From Burkholderiaceae bacterium (GTDB lineage Bacteria > Pseudomonadota > Gammaproteobacteria > Burkholderiales > Burkholderiaceae_C): DNA of 15,517 bases. The position numbers were made by a program, and so were the translations under genes. Below the pieces are notes generated by a model. That model did not search any database. It worked only from the letters and a program-made list of their open reading frames with translations, and had not been told where the DNA came from. Positions 8,743 through 15,208 of the stretch are shown here, piece by piece. The stretch is from the NCBI GenBank assembly GCA_029864165.1, contig JAOTTZ010000009.1, forward strand, positions 1-15,517, written 5' to 3'. The stretch's first letter is position 1, and each line of letters begins with the position of its first letter.

Positions 8743-9092
8743 AGCGCCGCGGTGACCACGATGTCGATCTTCCACTCCGGCCGGACGCGTCGCGCTTGCA
8801 CGGTCGCCCGCGGCGGCGCTTCACCGGGCGTCACCCAGGTGTCCCTGACCTCGTTCATGCTGGCGAAGTCGGTCAGGTCGGCGAGAAAAATCTGCGCCGT
8901 CACGACGCGCGTCTTGTTGGTACCCGCCTCGTGCAACAAGCGATCCACAGCGGCCAAGACCTGGATGGTCTGGCTTTTGACGTCTTGGGTGGCGTCGCCC
9001 GCAACCTGCCCGGCAAGATGCACCGTGCCGCGATGGATGGCCATCTCCGACATCCGGTGACCGACATGAAATCGACGCACACCGTCGGTCAT
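8739..9092 (-). CDS. RidA (YjgF/YER057c/UK114) family protein
   Basis: RidA proteins are small cytoplasmic trimers; the archetype hydrolyses reactive enamine/imine intermediates such as 2-aminoacrylate. The 117 residues are the usual length and show the family pattern: TVHLAGQV (23-30), the QVLAAVDRLLHEAGT helix, VVTAQIFLADLTDF, and the C-terminal PPRATVQA motif with Arg95 at the position of the substrate-carboxylate Arg of RidA. The last strand reads WKIDIVVTAAL, so the Glu that E. coli RidA carries there (Glu120, as I recall) is a Val. That suggests a subgroup other than true RidA, so I give no gene symbol. The start ATG 9092 overlaps the plsY stop in an ATGA junction and its own stop overlaps the next start, so the gene is translated as part of the operon. 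Whether it deaminates imines here is not shown by the sequence. Confidence 0.88.
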   Translation of the reverse strand: MTDGVRRFHVGHRMSEMAIHRGTVHLAGQVAGDATQDVKSQTIQVLAAVDRLLHEAGTNKTRVVTAQIFLADLTDFASMNEVRDTWVTPGEAPPRATVQARRVRPEWKIDIVVTAAL

Positions 9093-9796
9093 GATTTACC
9101 GCGGGCTTGCCGGTGCGTTGCCCCCCGCGCCCGCTGATGCCCGTGGGTACCTTGCTGAGTCTGCGCATGCTTTGAGGCGACCGTTACCCCTTTGCACCCC
9201 AATTTGCTTTCGGTGCCCGCCAACAGCCGGTTGACATTGCTGCTGTGCCGCCACAGCAGCAGCAAGCTGATGATACCGACAACCAGCGCTGGTACCCCTG
9301 CGCCCCAGATCAGCACCTGAAAAAACGGGGCAAACACCGCGGCCACGATAGAAGCAAGCGACGCATAGCGGAACAAGAACGCGATGATGGCCCAGGTTAT
9401 CAGCGTAGCCGCCCCCAGCCAGGGGTTGAACGCAAACAGCGCGCCGCCTGCGGTCGCCACGCCCTTGCCGCCGCGAAATTTGATGAACAACGGCCACAGG
9501 TGGCCCACGAAAGCCGCCAAACCTACCAGCGCCACGGTGCCCTCACGCAGGTCGTATCGATGCCCATAGGCGCTGACCAACAGCACCGGTACATACCCCT
9601 TGAGCGCGTCGAGCAGCAGCGTCAAAGTCGCCGCGAGCTTATTGCCCGAGCGCAGCACGTTGGTGGCCCCAGGGTTGTGCGAGCCGTACTGGCGCGGGTC
9701 GGCGAGGCCCATCAACCGGCTGACGATGACGGCAAACGGCAGCGATCCGACCAAGTAGGCCAGCAGCGTGGCGACAGCGGGAAGGTAGGGCTGCAT
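9089..9796 (-). CDS. plsY: Acyl-phosphate:glycerol-3-phosphate acyltransferase PlsY
   Basis: PlsY is an inner-membrane enzyme that transfers the acyl group from acyl-phosphate (made by PlsX) to glycerol-3-phosphate, the first committed step of phospholipid synthesis. The 235-residue protein is highly hydrophobic with several membrane segments. It carries the conserved motifs SHNPGATNVLRSG (39-51), KFRGGKGVATAGG (106-118) and, near the end, RHSSNVNRLLAGTESKLG (183-200). The start ATG 9796 gives the family N-terminus; a longer in-frame extension overlaps the upstream kinase and is unlikely. The roughly 35 residues after 200 are rich in His, Gln and Arg and lie beyond the usual PlsY end. The gene starts 2 bp after the stop of the hybrid kinase and overlaps the RidA-family gene by ATGA, so it is coupled on both sides. 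Because PlsY is usually essential, an internal promoter within the kinase gene is likely. Confidence 0.96.
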   Translation of the reverse strand: MQPYLPAVATLLAYLVGSLPFAVIVSRLMGLADPRQYGSHNPGATNVLRSGNKLAATLTLLLDALKGYVPVLLVSAYGHRYDLREGTVALVGLAAFVGHLWPLFIKFRGGKGVATAGGALFAFNPWLGAATLITWAIIAFLFRYASLASIVAAVFAPFFQVLIWGAGVPALVVGIISLLLLWRHSSNVNRLLAGTESKLGCKGVTVASKHAQTQQGTHGHQRARGATHRQARGKS

Positions 9797-9798
9797 AC

Positions 9799-12153
9799 CT
9801 ACTGCAATGGTATGAAAGCGCTGGGGTGACGGGCATAGTCCTCCCGGCTCGCCTTGGCCACCCACCGCGAGACAACAAGTTCGAGTCGGGCTGCCAATAC
9901 CGGCTTGGTCAAGAAATCGTTCATGCCGGCAGCAAGGCAGGCCACGCGGTCCTCGGAAAAGGCATTCGCCGTCAAGGCGACGATAGGTACCGCCTTGCCA
10001 AAACGGCCCGCATCGCCGGCGCGCAGACGGCGCGTCACTTCCAGCCCATCCATGTCGGGCATCTGCCAGTCCATGAGAACCAAATCGAAGGCTTGTTTGC
10101 GCAGCAACTCAAGCGCCTGAGTGCCGTCATCGGCCGTTCCGGTAAGGTAGCCCGCTTTGTGCAACATGCTGCACACAATCATTTGGTTGACTGGGTCATC
10201 TTCTACGACCAGGATATGTTTACGTTTAGACGACTCGGGTTGGGAAGATGGGTCGAGACGGCCGCCAGGCTGGACGGTAGCAGGGGTCGCCGCCCGTGCC
10301 GCTGAGCCCAGTAGGCTGACCAGTGCTGAGCGCAGAACCGGCTTGACTATCGTATGTGCGACGGGGGAGTGGTCGCGCGAGCGGTTGGCTACTTGCAGTT
10401 CGTTCGTTACTAAACCTACCACGCGCCGACGATCAAACCAGGCCAGCGTTGGTTCTACAAGCATCCAGGCGTCGCTTGTATCCATGGCCACAAGCAACCA
10501 TGCCCGCGCGCGGTCTTCCTGGTGCCGAGCCGTCCAATCGCGCAACTCCTGTGGTGTCCGACAGCGCGCAGCAATGCAACCCATCCGGTTCAACAGGGCG
10601 GCCATGCCCTGTGCACTGGCTTCGTGCGGCTCGAAGTAGGCCACCTGGAGCTGAAGTGGCGGCGCATCTGCTACCGCAACCCGTGCGGGTGGTAGCGCCA
10701 AATGGATTTCGAAGCAAGAGCCCTTGCCAAGTGCACTTTGCACTGTGAGAGTCCCGTTCATGGCTGCGACCAGTTGGCGAGAGATGGCCAAGCCCAGCCC
10801 GCTACCACCGAAACGACGATTCGTGCTGTCGTCGGCTTGGCGAAACGGCTCGAACACCAATTGCAACGAGGCTTGGCCAATACCAAGGCCGGTGTCACTG
10901 ACGCTGAAGAACAGGTCGTTGCGCGTGGGCCCCGTGTCTGCACGCAGCACCACCTCACCTTGCGACGTGAACTTGACCGCGTTGCCCAACACGTTGAGCA
11001 AGACCTGCCGCAACCGCAGGGGATCTCCATAACGCCAAGTGGGCACCTCAGGGGCGATGATGCAGGCGACTTGTAGTCCCTTAGCACGTGCCGATACTGA
11101 AACCGTGCCCACGGCAGCCTCGATACAGTCAACGACGTTGAAGTCCTCTGGCGACAAATCCAAAGCGCCCGATTCGATGCGCGTCAGGTCGAGAATATTT
11201 TCTATCAGGCCCAGCAACCTGGTGCCACTGTCGCGTATAGCTGCGACCAGATGTTCCTGCCGCTCGGCGTTGTCGCCACCGTACTCGAGCAATTGGGCGG
11301 CGCCGATCACAGCGTTGAGTGGTGTGCGCAACTCGTGGCTCATGTTGGCGAGAAAGCGTGTCTTGGCAGTAGATGCGGCTTCGGCGCGCTCCTTCTCTTT
11401 CTGAAGCGCCAGGGTACGTTCGACCACGCGTCGTTCAAGATCGCGGTTAGCGTCTTCCAAGGCTGACCCCCGCGCTCGGATTTCATCCAGCATTTCATTG
11501 AACGCATTGATCGCCGTTCCAATCTCGTCGCTGCCGCCTGGCGATAGACGTTGGCCGTAGTCGTGGGTTCTGGCGATCTCGCTCGACGCGTCAGCCAACG
11601 TATCGATAGGCTGGGTGATGGCTCTGGCGATGCGTTGCACCAACAGCACCGATATTGCGAAACCTGCCGCGCTACCTAGCACGATGGCGAGCATGGCAAA
11701 GCCCAAGGCCTGCCACAGATGGGACAGCTGGTTGACGACGACAACTTGCCCAAGCTCCTGCCCATCGGCAATGATCGGCGCGGTGGTTTGTAACGCGCCT
11801 AGCGCCAAGCCGCCGACATTAGTAGTACCGGGCGGCACTTGCGGGCCCTGGCCGTAGGATGCCAGCAGGTTCCTCTGGGGGCCATACACCCAGGCGCCGC
11901 TGACTTGTGGCCGGGCGCGCAGCAGTGCCAGCGCGTCGGCCATGCCCTGGCGATCGTCGAACGCTACTGGGGCCTGCAAGGCGTAGGCTAGCGTGAGCGC
12001 CACTTCGGCAGTTTCCACCCGGGCGCGGTCTGTTTGCAGCCAAAGCCCGGTGCCCACAACGGCCAAGATGCAAAACAACGCTGTAAGACCGGCGCAGAAC
12101 GCGATCAGCAGCGACAGACGCTGACGCAGTGGCAGGGACTGGTATGTCTTCAT
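9799..12153 (-). CDS. Hybrid sensor histidine kinase with CHASE8-like periplasmic domain
   Basis: This 784-residue inner-membrane kinase has TM1 at about 14-39, a periplasmic region of about 105 residues, TM2 at about 147-172, HAMP (about 173-226) and a coiled coil (about 226-265). HisKA follows with phospho-His273 in FLANMSHELRTPLN, then HATPase with N-box Asn391, DTGLGIG (420-426) and GGSGLGLAI (449-457). Next comes a degenerate receiver (about 500-615; LLVAMD with Asp557 and VKP with Lys604, but EPHE replaces the acidic pair), then a complete C-terminal receiver with acidic residues 651-653, phospho-acceptor Asp695 in LVLMDWQMPDMDG and Lys750. The periplasmic part (ALQAPVAFDDRQGMADAL, then VSGAWVYG) resembles CHASE8, the sensor of YfiN-like diguanylate cyclases. 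It lies 31 bp downstream of the YfiR-family gene and 2 bp upstream of plsY. No Hpt domain or separate response regulator is present in the window, so the phosphorelay output lies elsewhere. Confidence 0.93.
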   Translation of the reverse strand: MKTYQSLPLRQRLSLLIAFCAGLTALFCILAVVGTGLWLQTDRARVETAEVALTLAYALQAPVAFDDRQGMADALALLRARPQVSGAWVYGPQRNLLASYGQGPQVPPGTTNVGGLALGALQTTAPIIADGQELGQVVVVNQLSHLWQALGFAMLAIVLGSAAGFAISVLLVQRIARAITQPIDTLADASSEIARTHDYGQRLSPGGSDEIGTAINAFNEMLDEIRARGSALEDANRDLERRVVERTLALQKEKERAEAASTAKTRFLANMSHELRTPLNAVIGAAQLLEYGGDNAERQEHLVAAIRDSGTRLLGLIENILDLTRIESGALDLSPEDFNVVDCIEAAVGTVSVSARAKGLQVACIIAPEVPTWRYGDPLRLRQVLLNVLGNAVKFTSQGEVVLRADTGPTRNDLFFSVSDTGLGIGQASLQLVFEPFRQADDSTNRRFGGSGLGLAISRQLVAAMNGTLTVQSALGKGSCFEIHLALPPARVAVADAPPLQLQVAYFEPHEASAQGMAALLNRMGCIAARCRTPQELRDWTARHQEDRARAWLLVAMDTSDAWMLVEPTLAWFDRRRVVGLVTNELQVANRSRDHSPVAHTIVKPVLRSALVSLLGSAARAATPATVQPGGRLDPSSQPESSKRKHILVVEDDPVNQMIVCSMLHKAGYLTGTADDGTQALELLRKQAFDLVLMDWQMPDMDGLEVTRRLRAGDAGRFGKAVPIVALTANAFSEDRVACLAAGMNDFLTKPVLAARLELVVSRWVAKASREDYARHPSAFIPLQ

Positions 12154-12184
12154 GGTGTGACGGCGCGGTGGTGGCAGTCGGGGG

Positions 12185-12715
12185 TCAACCTCTCACCTGG
12201 CGTGCGAGCTTGAGCACCTGACTGCTCAAAGCCAATTGTGCGCTTCGCAGCTCTTTAAGGTTGACGTCAAAGCGGATCGCGTCGTTGACGATGACCAGTT
12301 CTACCATTCCGCCGCGGTCAGCAAAGCGCTCCGCATCGCCAATCGTCAGCACTGGCGAGCCAGCCAAGTCGGCCAACGCCGACGTCACCCTGGCGTTGCT
12401 GACCGACTCGTGCATGAATACGACGTGGCACTCTTTGAGTTCCTTCGACGGATGGAATTCCACTTTGACTGGGTGACCGCCCACTGTCAGCCCTTCCAGT
12501 TCGGTGAAGGCGGCCGCCAGCGTTTCGCTACGTTGCAGCAAGCAAAGCAACAACGGGGCGGTTGGTGTTGGGAAGGCTTCACCAGGCCATTGGGTAAAGC
12601 GCGCCATGTTGTAGGCGAGTTTAGCTTTTACCCGCGCCTCGTTCAGCGGTTGCGCGCACACGGCCGCTACCGCCCATAACGCGCAGAGGGTAACGAAGCG
12701 ACTGAACGGTCTCAT
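12185..12715 (-). CDS. YfiR-family (DUF4154) periplasmic protein
   Basis: This 176-residue protein has a Sec signal peptide (about 1-21, cleavage near VCA-QP) and the DUF4154/YfiR pattern: KLAYNMARFTQWP (32-44), LLLCLLQ (55-61), ECHVVFMHES (95-104), PVLTIGD (121-127), GGMVELVIVNDAIRFDVNL (135-153) and SSQVLKLARQV at the end. In Pseudomonas YfiR is a periplasmic repressor of the inner-membrane diguanylate cyclase YfiN and is redox-controlled by disulfides. The two mature cysteines, Cys58 and Cys96, are placed like one of those pairs. There is no YfiN or YfiB next to it. Instead the gene sits 23 bp after a TonB-dependent receptor and 31 bp before a CHASE8-like histidine kinase, which I infer to be its partner. 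The start ATG 12715 gives a normal signal peptide. Confidence 0.9.
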   Translation of the reverse strand: MRPFSRFVTLCALWAVAAVCAQPLNEARVKAKLAYNMARFTQWPGEAFPTPTAPLLLCLLQRSETLAAAFTELEGLTVGGHPVKVEFHPSKELKECHVVFMHESVSNARVTSALADLAGSPVLTIGDAERFADRGGMVELVIVNDAIRFDVNLKELRSAQLALSSQVLKLARQVRG

Positions 12716-12738
12716 GCCGGAGCTTCTTCGTATGCGCC

Positions 12739-14742
12739 TTAGAACCTAAGCACGAGCTGTATGCGCCACTGCCGCCCATCCCGGGCCAACTTGTCTAGCG
12801 CGACCGGCTTATCGTGCTCTGGCCCGGCCGAGTCGGCAAACGCCTTGTCGAACACGTTATAGACGGTGCCGGAAAGAGACCAATTGGAAACCGGCGGATT
12901 CACCCGCAACGTCAGGTTGGTCACCGTGTGCGAGGGCAGAGCTTGCCGCGACACCGTCAGGCGCTGACCTATGCGTTGCCACTCTATCCCAACAAGGACT
13001 GGGAGCGAAGGCCACGGCAGACTGATATTGAGTTTAGACAGCGAGTTCGGCGAGTTGGTGAGTCGCTCACCGCTGGCTTTGTCACTAGCGTCCTGACTCG
13101 CCCAGCTACCACGAACTCGCCAATTCGAAGGGGCGACGTAGTCGCCTTCGACCTCCACACCACGAGCACGCGAGGCGCCTACGTTGTGGTAAGTCAACAG
13201 CCCGGTATTTGGGTCGACGCCCTGATCGATTTGCTCAGACACCCGGTAGCGATACAGCGAGGCGGCCAGCCGCAAACTGGGCAGTGCGCGCCAGTCCAAC
13301 GCCAGCTCGGTAGCGCGCAGCTTCTCGCTGCGCAACGATGAATTGGCCGCGAAGAGGTCGTCGAAGTACTCGGATTCGGCCGCGTTGGGCTCGCGGAATG
13401 CGCGCCCGTCGAGCAGCTTGACGACCAAGCCGGGCGAGGCATCCCAAAGCAGGCCCAGGCGTGGTGATACGGTGTCCGCGCCGCTGAGCTGGCGGTCGAC
13501 GCGGGCGCCGAGCACCGCGCGCAACCGGGGCCAAAGTGTGACCTCGTCGTTGACGAACACACCAAATCGATGCGAAGTCCCGTTGATGTCGGCCAGCGGC
13601 TGTGCCCCTACACCTACCAGGGAAGCACGTTGGCGCTGCAGAAAATTGCGCTGTGCCTCGACGCCCAGCACCAGTCGCTGCCGCGGCAATCCACTGTGGT
13701 GCCAACGCGCTTCAACGCCAAGCCAACGGCCGCGCTGGTCTACCAGCAACGTGCTACCCAGGGGATCGGAATTTTCCTGATTGTTGGTGTATTGAAACTG
13801 CGCCACATTGGCGCGCACATAGAGCTGCTGGTCGGCATCGAGCTCGTGTTGCCATTGCAGGTCGGCGATGCTGTAGCGGTCGGTGTTGATAAAACGCCCC
13901 CCCAGCAGCGCACCAAAGGCGTTGGTTGGCGTGTGTTTGCGCCGTTCGGACAGCATTGCAGTGGCGGTGAGCTCGCCACGGGTCCATTTAGCGTAGAGCT
14001 TACGGTCGGATTCGTCGTTGGCTTGGCCTGGTGTCCGCCCAAAATTCGGGCTTTCACCGGCGTATTCTGGGAAAAACAAATCCCGCCCAGGGCGCTTTTC
14101 TGCCTTGGCCGAAAGCACCACACTGGCGTCGCCATACTGGCCGCCGTGGGTCACGCTCAACAGACGACTCGATTCCGAGCCCAGTTCAACCGTTACCAGG
14201 CCCCCGTGCAAGGCGGCGGCTGATTTGGTCACGATGTTGACCACGCCCAAGACGGCATTCGAACCATACAGCGACGAACCGGGGCCCGGGATGAACTCGA
14301 CACGTTCGATGAGGCGTACGTCAAGCGGAAACTCGCGTCCAGCCGCCGCCTGGGAGTAAATGTTGTCGTTGACTCGATACCCGTCGATCAGCATCAACAA
14401 GCGTGAAGAGTAGTCGCCCGGTCGGCTGAAGCCGCGCACGCCGACGTAGTTGTACGTGCGGTCGTAGCGCAAATAGACACCGCGCACCGCGTTGAGCACT
14501 TCAGCCAGTGTGCGCCAACCGTAGGCCCTGATATCACCGGCTGTCAACACGGTGACCGCTGCCGGTGCGCGCGCAGCGTCCTCAGAGTACTTGGATGCAG
14601 CATAAACCGGTTGGTTGAGCAGCCTCTCAAGGTCGTCGGTGTCTGCCTGCGGTAAGAAATCTTGCCGTGCTGCTGCAGCGGTTGACACCGCGGCAAAAAG
14701 TGCAACGACACAAGCGAGGGAGCGAATCGCTAACCTGGGCAT
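12739..14742 (-). CDS. TonB-dependent outer-membrane receptor
   Basis: This 667-residue beta-barrel receptor has a signal peptide (about 1-24, cleavage near AAA-RQ) and a short N-terminal region DLERLLNQPVYAASKYSED typical of this receptor subgroup. The plug domain runs from about 55 to 170 (APAAVTVLTAGDIRAYG, VGVRGFSRPGD, RLLMLIDGYRVND, ERVEFIPGPGSSLYGSNAVLGVVNIVTK) and a 22-strand barrel follows, ending in an aromatic residue (QLVLRF), the outer-membrane insertion signal. No N-terminal STN signalling domain is present, so classical FecAR-type signalling is not expected. The substrate is not evident: no siderophore or B12 synthesis genes are nearby. The start ATG 14742 has a good Shine-Dalgarno GGAGGG and a proper signal peptide; an upstream in-frame start at 14787 would add 15 non-signal residues. 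It is the first gene of the operon with the YfiR-family protein and the kinase, which suggests a role in sensing rather than, or besides, uptake. Confidence 0.93.
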   Translation of the reverse strand: MPRLAIRSLACVVALFAAVSTAAAARQDFLPQADTDDLERLLNQPVYAASKYSEDAARAPAAVTVLTAGDIRAYGWRTLAEVLNAVRGVYLRYDRTYNYVGVRGFSRPGDYSSRLLMLIDGYRVNDNIYSQAAAGREFPLDVRLIERVEFIPGPGSSLYGSNAVLGVVNIVTKSAAALHGGLVTVELGSESSRLLSVTHGGQYGDASVVLSAKAEKRPGRDLFFPEYAGESPNFGRTPGQANDESDRKLYAKWTRGELTATAMLSERRKHTPTNAFGALLGGRFINTDRYSIADLQWQHELDADQQLYVRANVAQFQYTNNQENSDPLGSTLLVDQRGRWLGVEARWHHSGLPRQRLVLGVEAQRNFLQRQRASLVGVGAQPLADINGTSHRFGVFVNDEVTLWPRLRAVLGARVDRQLSGADTVSPRLGLLWDASPGLVVKLLDGRAFREPNAAESEYFDDLFAANSSLRSEKLRATELALDWRALPSLRLAASLYRYRVSEQIDQGVDPNTGLLTYHNVGASRARGVEVEGDYVAPSNWRVRGSWASQDASDKASGERLTNSPNSLSKLNISLPWPSLPVLVGIEWQRIGQRLTVSRQALPSHTVTNLTLRVNPPVSNWSLSGTVYNVFDKAFADSAGPEHDKPVALDKLARDGRQWRIQLVLRF

Positions 14743-14747
14743 ATAAA

Positions 14748-14753
14748 CCCTCC
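14748..14753 (-). promoter_or_regulatory. Shine-Dalgarno site of the TonB-dependent receptor gene
   Basis: On the - strand GGAGGG lies 5 nt upstream of ATG 14742 and decides the start codon. Confidence 0.75.
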
Positions 14754-14801
14754 AACTGGAAATTCCTGGGTGGCCTATTACACGCAACCAACGCCGTTCC
14801 C

Positions 14802-14827
14802 GCTGGCAGATCGGCCGATCTGCCAGC
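14802..14827. promoter_or_regulatory. Perfect 26-bp palindrome in the leader of the receptor operon
   Basis: The half-site GCTGGCAGATCGG is followed directly by its exact reverse complement. An outer pair, TTCCCG (14797-14802) and CGGGAA (14833-14838), extends the symmetry with a 5-nt asymmetric bulge. The centre is about 72 bp upstream of the receptor start codon. It could be a dimeric regulator operator or an RNA hairpin in the 5' leader. No T-tract follows on either strand, which argues against a simple intrinsic terminator. Confidence 0.6.
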
Positions 14828-14877
14828 TTTGCCGGGAATGTTGAGTCTGGCCGCCTCTGTAAAAAAGACTTGGGATG

Positions 14878-14904
14878 ATTGGCGACAAAGGTGCAAGCGC
14901 CAAT
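14878..14904 (-). other. Leader hairpin upstream of the receptor operon
   Basis: On the - strand ATTGGCG and CGCCAAT (7 bp, perfect) flank a 13-nt loop, and a run of six T begins about 11 nt downstream (14861-14866 on the + strand as A). The distance is too long for a classical terminator. The same bases can be read as a weak sigma-70 promoter (TTGGCG, 17-bp spacer, AATCAT; 4/6 matches each), so hairpin and promoter readings compete. Confidence 0.3.
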
Positions 14905-15208
14905 AGCGGATTTGGTGAAGAAGAAAAGACCCGTTGTCGCCGTCGGCGCTTGAGAAAAAACACTATGTAATCAAAATCGCCACTTTGCGCGTGCTTCATT
15001 GCAGCCGACGGCACGATGGCTATGCTGCCCCGAGTATGCGAGTGATCGATTTGTTACGCGAAATCACCATCCCTGCCTTGCTGAAGGGTATTTTGATGCT
15101 TCTCAGTTGCCGGCGCTAAAGACCTTTCTCGAACCTTTCGAATCGCGAAGCTGTCGAGGAACGGTTGGATTCGATTACATACGCTCGGCTCGGCAGCCCG
15201 CCTACTGA
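14905..15208. other. Stretch without a convincing gene
   Basis: Together with the receptor leader this makes 466 bp without a supported gene. Two short + strand frames exist: one ends at 15119 with a peptide IDLLREITIPALLKG and another ends at 15208 with FDASQLPALKTFLEPFE. They overlap near 15090 in different frames and could be the two halves of a frameshifted remnant, but neither has a recognisable motif. Base composition here is lower in GC than in the neighbouring genes. Confidence 0.4.

Noticed and set aside
14802..14827. LuxR-type quorum-sensing box
   Set aside because: CTGGCAG and CTGCCAG half-sites are present, but they are separated by 10 bp, longer than the spacing in known lux boxes, and no luxR/luxI gene is in the window.
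14880..14905. Sigma-54 promoter upstream of the receptor operon
   Set aside because: TTGGCGCTTGCACC on the - strand has a GG but no GC 10 bp downstream, so the -24/-12 spacing fails.
14743..15010. Cobalamin or c-di-GMP riboswitch in the receptor leader
   Set aside because: Neither a B12-box nor the GEMM conserved core could be recognised on the - strand; only hairpins without a known signature are seen.
14778..15014. 78-codon - strand frame upstream of the receptor gene
   Set aside because: It covers the palindrome and leader hairpin, has no motif or good ribosome site, and overlaps the region expected to be regulatory.
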